DNA of 64,000 nt from Adiantum capillus-veneris (lineage: Eukaryota; Streptophyta; Polypodiopsida; Polypodiales; Pteridaceae), in assembly GCA_014529385.2 (NCBI GenBank), contig CM043959.1, forward strand, positions 48,487,928 through 48,551,927. The letters are read 5' to 3'. Shown here piece after piece: positions 21,150 to 31,353 of the stretch. Each line of letters starts with the position of its first letter. Positions within the stretch are counted from its first letter, which is position 1. A program made the translations under genes and the position numbers. The notes below the pieces were generated by a model, which saw only the letters and a list, made by a program, of their open reading frames with translations, ran no database searches and was not told the origin of the DNA.

Positions 21150-24092
21150 ATGATGGAAGTTGTCCCGGGTGTAGATGGAGAGGACTTTTATTCTCTAAAT
21201 CATGAAATCTTTCAATTTTACAAGGTGCGTGAGTGCACAGGTGACTGTTCCCTAAACAAGTCAGGAAACAAAGTTGATCCAATGCTTCTCGATAATATAG
21301 AAGAGAAACAACTTAGTGTAATTGACATGATTAAAATTATCCTATACAAAGCAATTTGTTGCTCTTCAGCAAGCAACTAAGATTCTTTGCCTGGAAGAAA
21401 TTCCAATGCACTATGATGGTTATGTTGCATTTGAACTGCCACCTTCAAATCATTCAGGTGGAATGACCGGCATGGAGCAGAGACATGGCAGTCATATGTG
21501 GATAGAATATGTCACAAGTAGTAGTGATTGTTTTCAAGTGCTGTCGGGTATAAATGTTCAGGCCAGCTTCAATGCATCAATGTTGATTGCTCTTTTTTTC
21601 ATCGAGAACTAAAACTCGTAATGAGACTCAATGGAATGGTCTTCTCAAAGTGCTATGCCAAAGGATTGATTGGACCCGATTATGGAACACTGTCTTGTGT
21701 GCACTGCTCCAAGATGCCTCTTTGCTTGGCAACTTGTCTAGCTACTATCTACTATGACTTGCCTAGGGAGAAGTATAGGTACACCAGGTGTGCAATCCAC
21801 CTTGATGAGCATAAGCATCCATGCGGTCAAGGAAAGAATAGACATGCAGAGCAAAGAGTTGATTCAATTTTGCAAAATAGAGCATCTTGGGATCCATTCA
21901 CTACATCAAAGCAGCTTGAGCACATTACAACCCAAGCTTTTATTATGAAAGATCTAATGAGAGATGGATCTATGAATATAACAAGCAATATTGAAATGAC
22001 AAAGAATTTGCAGATTTTCTAGAATCAATCACTCCTTTGTCCAACAAACGAAGGATTAAGGGAGCTTGGAGAAAGCTAAGAAATCAAAGAGTATATCATC
22101 AAAGGGTCTTGAGGCAGTATTGGAGCTTAAAAATAAATCAAGGTATCCTTTTGTTCATAGCATATTGTTTCCAGGTCAACTGAAAGGTAACAATAGCCAC
22201 ACGTCTTCAAAATGTCAACCATGGGTCCGGGTAGTGGGGTTGACTTGGTGAATAGAATGCATCCAGGTGGGAACTTAGAGAATATGTGGGTTTACTTTGA
22301 TCATGTGCATAGAGTGCAGGGATGGCCTACAATGTCCACTCATGTTCATGATCCATTTCTTTGAGAGCTCGTGACAATAGCCATAGGTGAGTTCACTGTG
22401 AATAATAAACATGCTCAGATTGAATATTGGAAACTATTGAATGATGTGGTGGAGGGCATGGGTTTTGATAGGCCTAAATTCAAGAGATTCATGGCAAATG
22501 AGGCAAATGCCAATTGGCTTGCTGTTCAAACGGTTTACTTTGGGGGAGCTAAGAAGGTCATGCCAGAAAAAGAGAGATCTTGTGGCTTTCATTGGGAGCA
22601 ATCAATGGTCCGCCACACAGCTAACTGTATTCGTCCATCATCTCAAGAAGAACATAAAATCCTATGCCAAAAGTGGAGAGATGCACCAACAGAGAATGCT
22701 GCAAATATTTGTAGGAGAGCTTCATCGCTTTTGGACAGCTGGTCATGCTTTACAAGGAGAGGTTATGTGTTTGGAAAATTGGTTGGCATGGTGGGATGTA
22801 CGAGTTTCACATTGGGGAGGAAGGTTTGTGACACAAGATGAGCTTCAAAGTTTGTTCCAACCACAAATCTATCAGAAATTAAGCATGCTAGCATGCGAGC
22901 ATCTATCAATTATAAAGGTCCTATTAGTCTGTTTGAGGCAGTTGGTGCAGATATGACCATGGAAATTCTACAAAGTGTGAGATACAATGCCTACTTAAAA
23001 GGTCTACATACTTCACATGGCCCAGGATTAAGGAACCTAGCAGAGAGATTTCTCAACAAGCGTTCAACTGTTGTACATCTAGTGTACGAGAGAAAAGCGT
23101 ACAAGAAAGGCATCCAATATTTTTTGATGGGGATGCGATGCTCGATGATGATAGCCAAATACCAGAATTTGTAATTGTCACACCACCCACGGTTGGAAAT
23201 GCATCACCTTTGTCTTCAACTCTACGGGGTGGGAGTGTTTGGCAAGAGTCTAGTGTTCCAAAAACTACGTGGGCAATACGAAGGACTAGTCTAGACCAAA
23301 AAGTGACATGCTTTGGCCTTGTTGGAAATGAAGGACAAAGGTGTGGTAGGTACATCAATGAAGGTGCATTCAAGTCACATATTGGGGTCCCATCTCCTTG
23401 ATTCTGGGGTCGTCGAAAATACCCTCCAAGTAAAAATAACCCTGGAGGGCACACAGAAGGTTTTGTATGGTCTTGTAACTCAACCATAATGCACACATGG
23501 AGAATCCATGACATGATTGTTTCTCCACCAGGTCCATCACTCAGGATATGGGTTGTGGGTGAGGGCACAGGCTTGCTAGATCATGAATCAAGGAAGCTAC
23601 AAGATAATGGATTTTTTTAATATATAAATCAAGTGCTCCAGGTGGCAAAAATATACCTTCTAGTGCACTCAAGGCTCCAAGCACATTCCGTCCAAGATAT
23701 AGAGATGGTAAGGTTGTGAAGTGGAGAAGCACATTGACAAAAGATTTCCAAAACAAATAGAATTGGGTAGAGACATGGTTGCACAGTTGGTTAAAGAAAT
23801 GGTTGTGGTGTGTAATGAGATGCATGTTTTTAATGTTAGTACTAAAGGGTTTAAAGTGAAAGGCGTGACATATTGTGTGACTATTTCAGATTTTCCAAGA
23901 TGCACATGTGAGGACTTTCAAAAAAGAGAGGCAAAACGGCTTGCTTATACTCCATGCAAACATATGTATTTCATCTTCTTGCAAGTTTTGGGTCTAGACA
24001 TCCATGCACATGAATTCATACACCAAGCAACTCTGACAAAAGTGGAGTTATTTCAGGCTCTCGGTGGTGTGAGACACGTTGTAGTTGCATAA
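21150..24092 (+). pseudogene. Mutator-like transposase gene with C-terminal SWIM zinc finger, frameshifted
   Basis: Consecutive plus-strand segments in alternating frames look like one decayed gene. N-terminal: ECTGDCSLNKSGNK (21150-21380) and a Cys-rich stretch LSCVHCSKMPLCLATCLATI with HLDEHKHPCGQG (21528-22022). Middle: LVTIAIGEFTVNNKHAQIEY and SCGFHWEQSMVRHTANCI (22360-22640), which match the C-x-FHW-x-QS pattern of MULE transposases, continuing as AGHALQGEVMCLENWLAWW in another frame. A further coding stretch runs 23138-23620 across a TGA at about 23399. C-terminal (23721-24092): a SWIM finger with CTCEDFQKREAKR and CKH, i.e. CXCXnCXH. SWIM fingers are typical of MULE transposases and FAR1-type proteins. 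Terminal inverted repeats were not found. Some breaks could be introns. Confidence 0.7.
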
Positions 24093-24326
24093 TTGCACAT
24101 GCCACCAATGACAAGTTTCCAACAATCCTTTTTGCAATAGAGCTTTTTGTTCACCTTCTTATATTTCTCCTAGTCTCAGCCCCCTTATTTACAATTGAAT
24201 TTTTCCTAGTCTGAGCCTCCTTATATTTCTCCTAGTCTTAATCCCCTTATTTACAATCGAATAGATTTTTGTCCCCACCATTGTAGTGTGTTTTATGTTG
24301 CTTCTAGTCATCATGTGACCTTGGAA

Positions 24327-24498
24327 AATTTACAAAGTAGTTGTAGTATCCCAATGCACTAGTGAGACTCTCAAAAATAGCTATTGCATCTATTGGTACT
24401 ATCCTTTTTTCCAATTTACAAAGTAGTTGTAGTATCCCAATGCACTAGTGAGACTCTCAAAAATAGCTATTGCATCTATTGGTACTATCCTTTTTTCC
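24327..24498. repeat. Exact tandem duplication, 86-bp unit, two copies
   Basis: The segment beginning AATTTACAAAGTAGTTGTAG at 24327 is repeated at 24413 without visible change, pointing to a recent duplication. The rest of 24093-25132 holds no recognisable gene. Confidence 0.9.
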
Positions 24499-25131
24499 AA
24501 TTTGTTCATGAGAATTTTGTTTGGTGTTTAATGTGTAGTCCCTTTAAGAAACCAATGGATCCTTCTATGTATTATGAGGTGTTGTAAAGTGAACATGGAA
24601 TTTTATAGAGGAGTGTACTACTATGAGAATGAATCGTGTTTTCTTTACTTTATTTTTTTCTTAACTCGCTCGCATTTTTCTTCGTTCAAAAATAGTCGCT
24701 CGAAAATAGGGTTTTCTCAATAAAAACTAGAGTGTGAGGTCCAAAGAAGACTCCATTTATCCCCATGCACCGGCATAGGGGTCTCTAGGGAGCTCCAAAA
24801 TGTACCCTCAAACCAGTGTCAGCCATTAGAATCATGCACGTTAAAGGCATTAAGCTCATGCGGGTGATGGAGCCATTAAGGCCATGTGGGCAATTGAGTC
24901 CTCAACCTTGCAATAGAGAATAAGAAAATGGGAACAAGGACCTATCTCCGTCCCCATCTACAAAATGCACCCTCAAACTAGTGCATCCAAATCAACATTA
25001 CCACTATCAACACAATCGAGATAATTCATTTTATGAAGACATTAATTAAACATTTTCAAACTTAGAAAAGGAAATTTATAGGCTGCACAATAGCAAGCCT
25101 TCAAAATTCTTGGAAAAAAGCTCGCATGGTC

Positions 25132-25132
<1 letters not shown>

Positions 25133-25172
<40 letters not shown>
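25133..25172. repeat. (CT)n microsatellite
   Basis: Runs directly up to the 5' LTR of the giant retroelement. The last bases before the LTR are TCCCC. Confidence 0.95.
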
Positions 25173-25175
<3 letters not shown>

Positions 25176-25176
25176 C

Positions 25177-27436
25177 TGTTAGTAGCAAGCTAACACGGAT
25201 ACAATTTTACGGAGCTCTTATTATAAAAAAACTTATTATTTTTTAAAAATTGAGAATATTGTAACTCCTATTTTTCGGATAAACCTTGTAATTGATGAGC
25301 CGGGGCTACAAGCTTCCAGATTGCATCAACCTGTCATTACCTATCTTTAGTTAGAGCTCCCACATTATTAGTTTTGACCACCAAAAACCTTGGCTAACAC
25401 TAGAATGGTAACACGACACTTTTATGTCCTTGGACACTTTTGTGTCCTGTTAAGTGACCATTTTGCTTGAATTATTTGAAGAGTATGAAAATGATTTTCT
25501 AGGTGTTATATATCCACAAAGTTTCCTTATGAGCTGAAAAAAACTTAGCATTTTTTTTGGAGTATCGATCCCACCATTAACCTTACTCTTGCACAACATT
25601 TTTGAACCTAAACTGTGTGAAAAAACGGGTCCTGTTTTTGGCTTTTTTTCAATTTTTGGCAACTATACCACTCTAAACTTCATGTTTGTGACGTTTAGAT
25701 GGCTAGAGGTTAGGCCTTCATAGTTATCAACATGTTTTGATGCTTGTAGGGAGAGCTAAGTGTTAAAATTGAAAGTTATGACCAATTTACAAGAATTGCA
25801 TAATCCTATTTTTTGGCCAAAATTAGCACTTTTATGATTTTTTTGGTGGCTTTCTTGATATCCAAATTCAATTTTGATTGTGTAAGTGTAATGTATAACA
25901 TAAAGCTAATCTTCCTTGAGTTTTGGGGGACCTAATATGCTATATAGCATAGTATATGATGATGGTTGAGTTTTTTGATTGCTGAAGAATACGATACATT
26001 TTAGAGTAGCAAGTATAACTTTCTCAATATTGCTAGTTTCTTAGGCCAATTGTGTGTATTTTGAAGGTATTAACCATATCTAATCATAGACTACAAACTT
26101 GGCTAGATATTGAGTAGTTTCTATGAATTTCTAGAGGCCATAATGCTAAACCCAGTTTTTTCATGTTTGCTGTATTTAGCACTTTATCATTGCCCCCAAG
26201 GTTCCAATTGTAAGAGATCCATTATCCTTTTGACATGCTCCATGGCTCCTTTTGAATCCAAAGGCCCAAAGGGAACTAAGAAAACATGTATATAGTATCT
26301 GTATTGAGCGTGACTATAGAAACTTTGATGATAGGTCCGCAGAATGGCAAAAATGCAACTTTTTTGTACCTATTTTTTTGCCCAAAAAAAAAATAGTGAG
26401 GTAAGCAGCCACATGTTTTGGTCACCAACCCATTGAAGTTAACGGGGCATTTTATCTCATGTAATACAAAAATACCCACTCTTATTTATATGCAATCAAC
26501 CGTAAGAAATTGTTGTTTTGGGCAAAATGCACTGGTTCATCAACTTTGGAGGCTTGTAGTGACCAAGGGATGAGAAAAATTACAAGTTTCTTATTTTTTC
26601 CATATGTAGTAGTTATTGAACTATAAGCTCATGAAAGGATTTTTCAAAATGAGTGGATCTACTATGGTTTTGGAATTTTTTCCCAAAACCATGAAAGGAC
26701 ACTTTTATGTCCTGTTAGGTTACCATTCTAGTGCAAGGTATAAAAGCCAATTTTTGTAAGTTATTATTAAGTTTTGGATAATGAAATACACAGCATGAAC
26801 TAACGATGCTCATTTCTCTCCTTCTCGCGCTTCCTACTCCCTCTCCGATTGTCACATTGCAATTGTATTTGTTGCATTGCAACCACAAGTAAGAGCTCTA
26901 CGCATTGACGTAAACCCTTCACGGTATTTCATAGCTTTTGGCATCATCGACCTGCGGCCTAATTTCATCATAAGTAGTAATTTACACTTTAAAATCAAAA
27001 TCTAAGCATACGCGGGGTATTGGGGCATCAATCCTAAGCATTTAGGTGCATTCTGGGCCGAAAACAACTAGGTCAAAAATCCACTGTTGTTAATAATCGC
27101 GATTTTGGCACTTGACCTAAAGTGGGATTTAAAACCATAATCATGTGTGCTTAGGTCTTATAAACATTTCCTAGAAGTTTCGTTACGTTTGGATGTCATT
27201 TGATGCTGTAACGGATGTGATTTTTTTGCCGATGAGCGATTGGCTTTTGGTGATTTCAGTCACTTGAGTGTAGCTTGAGTTAGATACGAGTTGTTTGTTG
27301 TTTTTTAAGAGATTGAAAACCTCTTGTAGCCTCTATGCACTAGTCGAGTCAGCTTCATCCCATGGATTGACAATTTAATTGTGGTTCTCACTAAAACTGC
27401 AATAAGATAAGATAGTGAGGTTAGACACACGTCCCA
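25177..27436 (+). repeat. 5' LTR of the giant retroelement, interrupted by a CACTA element
   Basis: The segment 25177-25397 matches 52740-52960, and 26737-27436 matches the rest of the 3' LTR. Between them lies a 1336-bp insertion. Without it the LTR is about 920 bp versus 893 bp for the 3' LTR. GGTATAAAAGCC near 26737 looks like a TATA box and is kept in both LTRs (the second at about 52960). The LTR also has a half-site of the palindrome found in the leader (AATAATCGCGATTTT near 27089). Confidence 0.85.
25398..26733. mobile_element. Non-autonomous CACTA (En/Spm-type) DNA transposon inside the 5' LTR
   Basis: The left end is CACTAGAATGGTAAC and the right end is its exact reverse complement (GTTACCATTCTAGTG), a perfect 15-bp terminal inverted repeat starting CACTA. 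The flanking trinucleotides are TAA (25395-25397) and CAA (26734-26736), a 3-bp target duplication with one change. The uninterrupted 3' LTR shows the empty site GGCTAAGGTATAAAAG. Subterminal motifs GACACTTTTATGTCC and GGACACTTTTGTGTCC recur at both ends, as transposase-binding repeats do in this superfamily. No transposase gene is present, so movement needed a partner element. Confidence 0.93.
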
Positions 27437-27440
27437 CATT

Positions 27441-27458
27441 TGGTGCCGATGTCGGGGA
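27441..27458 (+). other. tRNA primer binding site of the giant retroelement
   Basis: TGGTGCCGATGTCGGGGA lies four bases after the LTR end. It differs at a few positions from the TGGCGCCGTTGCCGGGGA primer site common in Athila-type plant elements, which is complementary to a tRNA 3' end (tRNA-Asp by general knowledge of that lineage). Confidence 0.8.
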
Positions 27459-28112
27459 TTGAAGAGACCTAAACTAGAAAAAAACATGAGTGTCTTGTGA
27501 AGTTATCCTTTAACTTCCTCTATGATCTCCTAGAGTAAAAACTTTCTTTTAGAAACCGCATAGCTTAAGATTGTCATCTTTTGCTGTGTAGAGGTAGCTT
27601 GGAAGTGATCGTACTTGTCGAGTGCCTTTAGAATTGTAGGATTGTAGAGCTAGATTAGGATTTTAAGAATGATTGATAGACGAGACAAGTCTTAAGATCA
27701 ATGCTTAGGATACCATTTAAAACAAGAAAAAGAATGTTTGTGAACACTTTCCACAACCCCATTGCATGAGAACCTAGGAGTAGTGGATTTTAGAACATTG
27801 CTCTCTCCGAAAGAATCATTGTGAGTTGTATTTGAAGTTGTAGAATTTCATGTCTACGGCTAGAAATAGTACGAAAAGACTCCAAACCATTCAATCCAAC
27901 TAGAGAGTAAGCTTAAAAGTTGTATGAACAAGTGGGTAAGCTCAAGGACACTTTGAGGTAAAAATTTCAAGAGTTTGCAAAAACTCAGATTATTTACTTT
28001 TTCTTGGCATTTTAGGTCAAATTAAGTTTTGACTTGATTCTTAGGCTTAAAATAACTCATGAAAAAACACTCCATGAAAAAAGTGCAGAAAATGGTTCAT
28101 TTCAAGCTTGAA

Positions 28113-28996
28113 GTAAATAATCGTGATTATTTACTTTCAGCTCAAATTTGACCAAGCTTGATACTAGTGACTCATTGCATGTGTACAAACAACTTTTGTA
28201 AAGGCACATTGGATTTGGATCACCAAACTGGCAAAAAACTGGGTAAAAACTAAAGTTTGTACTGACTTTCAAGAACTTGAGTGTAAATTGGGAAAAAAAT
28301 AGTCCAAACTCAATGAAATTTGATTCAAAGGATTATATTGATGTGATAGACATGTGTACATGCTCAGTTCACCAAAAAGATGCAAAAATTTGCCATAAGT
28401 AAATAATCACGATTATATACATCTGCCCCATTTTTCAATTTTTTGGACCAAGCTAGCATACCACTAGTTTTACATGTTGTAATAAGCTCACAAACCAAAT
28501 TTGGTAAGATTTGGATCATTGATTTGAAAATTGTGACCAAATTTGAAAAGTCAGTTTGCGGACAAAAAACTGATGACCATTTGACCAAATATTGTCCAAA
28601 CTTGATGAAACTTAGCTAGAGACCTTAAGTTGAGGTGCTTAACAGATCTGTGTCAAGATTGGGATAAAAACTTGCAAAAAATTAGCTAGAGTAAATAATC
28701 GCGATTATTTACATCTTCTTCAAAAAATGACAATCTTGCATATTTGAGTATACCACAAGGTCAAGCATATCAAGTAGACCCCACAAATCAATTTTGGTGA
28801 AATTTGGATCACAAAAGTGAGACTTAAGCCAGATTCTTGAAATCATAGTCTGCAGAGATGCAATAGTTGATAAACTTGAACAGATTTTGTCCAAACTTGT
28901 TGAAACTTGTCCAAAGACCTTAACAGGTTGTATACTTGGCAAACCAAGCCAAAAATTATAAAAAACGGACAAAAGTAAATAATCGTAATTATTTAC
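28113..28996 (+). repeat. Leader array with a 22-bp palindrome every ~288 bp (four copies)
   Basis: Palindromes with arms GTAAATAATC and GATTATTTAC around a 2-bp centre start at 28113, 28399, 28691 and 28975 (spacings 286, 292, 284). The copy at 28691 is fully self-complementary. Others have at most one arm mismatch. Between them, shared phrases such as ATTTGGATCA about 110 bp after the palindrome and GTCCAAACTTG about 190 bp after it show the units are diverged tandem repeats. A half palindrome lies at 27988. The leader 27459-29400 has no credible gene. Confidence 0.85.
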
Positions 28997-29401
28997 TACT
29001 GCTACAGAGATACCATTTTTTACTTTTGAACTTGTACAGTGTTAGACCAGCATAATACAAAGCCACCGGGAAATTTTGGGTTCGATCAGATCCAAATTGG
29101 TATATGTTCACTCAGTTTCCAAGTTGCAGATTAATCCTTTGATTTTTGCCAAATTCGAGTTTAAAAATCTCAACTGCTGACTAAAATAGCTCGAATTGAA
29201 GTGATGTACAGAGACTAAATACAATAGTTAGCAAAAATTGCACATTCTTTGTGAAAGAATAGCTAACTTGATCAAAAATTGATACAGGAATCAGGTTGCA
29301 GACGAGGAATCGGCAGCTTGACAAAAGTTGCAATCCAGTCAAGTGGAAGAAGTTGACAACAAGTCAATCCAAAGGTAAGTACTCTATCCAGGGCTTCACA
29401 A

Positions 29402-31353
29402 GTCTTTGTGAACCTTAGATCTGGTCGTGTACTAGGAAATCAGGGCATATTTGGAGAAACCTCCAGTAGAGTATCCACCGAAGAAAGTGTGAATCAAGGC
29501 AATTCTTTGCACACTATCCTTGAAGAAGTCTCAGATACTTTTTTTTATTCAACATCCGAAACATCTTCTTATTCGACTTAATCAAAAACCGGAACGACAA
29601 TACGTTATAAGCATATACTCTCTTTTTATAAGACTAATCGTCATGGAGCTCAGGTTTACCTGGATCCTAACAAAGAGTACGCTATTTGCATTAATGACCA
29701 TAGTATTGAGTTCGAAGAGGAAATCAAGGCAAACAAACAAGGAAAAATGTATATAGATAGAAACGGAACTCAGTACTTACAAGTCGAAAACCCTGACGTG
29801 ATAGACAAATGGGGGTTAGAAGTAAATACCCTAATTCCAGATATGGCCGCAAAGGAAGGACCACCAACTTTAGAATTCGATGGATATGATCAAGTTGATT
29901 TGAAGCCTTTGAAACAGTTTAGTACGGATAATCCTAGGATTGGAGTCTATTGTTGGGAGGATAGAAATGTAAAAGATATTCTGTGGAGTTCGTATGCCAA
30001 ATCAAGACAACTAACGCCCATGAAGATCATCTACATCTTCAAGATCAAGGAAAAGGGATCAGCAGATCTACCAACCTATCTATTTAGGGATTGTTATAGC
30101 AACAACTTTGTTATGATGACTCTTGAGGAGGGTGGAACAAACCAAATATCAAGGGTATTCCATAAGGGATTGGATATTGGGCCAAGGACCAGAAACTATT
30201 CCAAGAATGAACACCGTGAGAGATCTTCTAAGAGTAATGTTAAGAAATCAGAAACCACCTCATCACGCAAAAAACCAAGTGACACTAAGGCCAGTCCAAG
30301 GCTACATGAGTCACTATTTTCAACAGATTGGTTTGAAGGACTCGAAACAGGAACAGCTGCTAGGAGAGCGGGAGTTGAATCGAATAGACGCTCAAACCAG
30401 CTGATATTCAAAAATGGGTCAAAAAATAGAGTGAATCAGGGGATCCATACGACCACTTAGCAAGCTTTAAGCAAGTGCTAAGAACAGAACGCATATTCAA
30501 TTTCCATACTCAATTCGAGGGGTTTGGAATGAAATTAGAAGGAAAAGCATTGACATGGTTCCAAAACATTCCACCGAGGTCAATCATGGACTTAAACACA
30601 TTAGCTCAAGGATTTGTAACTGCTTGTTCTAAAACGGGGATCAAACATAATACGCTAGCTTAAATCTACAGCTTTAAACAAAAACATGGTGAGTCTGTTA
30701 GGGATTGTGCAACTCGAATGAAACAATACATTGTCAGATGCCCAGGGCTAGAGATACCTGCAGAAGTACGACTTGTATCTTTGTTTCTAAAGAGACTGCT
30801 AAACAAAGAACTTCATGCTATACTCTATAGCAAGAAGCATACAACCCTAGAAGAGTGTGTATCAGATTCTATTGACTTAGGAGACAATTGTGATATTTTG
30901 AACAAAGAAGATGTCCCTAAGGATAACCAAAGTGAGAAAACAACATTCACTAAACCAGCACAAGTGGGAACGGATGCTGCAACACCGCTTTCATCCATTG
31001 AAGACATGCTCAAAAGGATCAACGACATGATGAACAACATGCAAAAAGCACCTATGCGAGGACCAGGACAAGGGATACCTCAACAAGGACAACCAATTAG
31101 GCCACAAAAATGGTGTGCAATCGAGGGTAAATGGACCAACCATGAGACCAACGAGTGCTACTTCCGACCAAAGTATGATGGGAATGTTCAATACATGCCC
31201 ATGAGGCCACAAGGACAACCCATGTACAGATATCAGCCTAATATGGCCCAAGCTCAAAGACCACCGATGGGTATGGAAAGACCTCAACCTGTGTTGGGTC
31301 AACAACCTCTGTATCCAGGACATAATTTAGTGCCTGTAAAGTACATGCATTGA
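29402..31353 (+). pseudogene. Gag of the giant retroelement
   Basis: A frame opens near 29357 without an obvious ATG (VFVNLRSGRVLGNQGIFG). It passes a TAA at about 29579 and continues through AQVYLDPNKEYAICINDHS, RNGTQYLQVENPDVIDKWG and a basic Ser/Lys-rich stretch to 30460. After a frameshift comes the retrotransposon gag core (FEGFGMKLEGKALTWFQNI, ESVRDCATRMKQYIVRC, HTTLEECVSDSIDLGDNC), broken by a TAA at 30661. A Pro/Gln/Met-rich tail follows. Gag forms the particle that packages the element RNA. Position, composition and the W-F-x-x-I core identify it. The N-terminal 300 codons have no family I can name. Confidence 0.85.

Noticed and set aside
23053-23568. 171-codon minus-strand open frame
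   Set aside because: It lies antisense to the Mutator-like coding stretch at 23138-23620, which has the better protein-like composition. No domain is visible in the antisense reading.
25450-25662. Small minus-strand ORF inside the CACTA element as a transposase fragment
   Set aside because: 70 codons, no transposase motif. The element looks non-autonomous.
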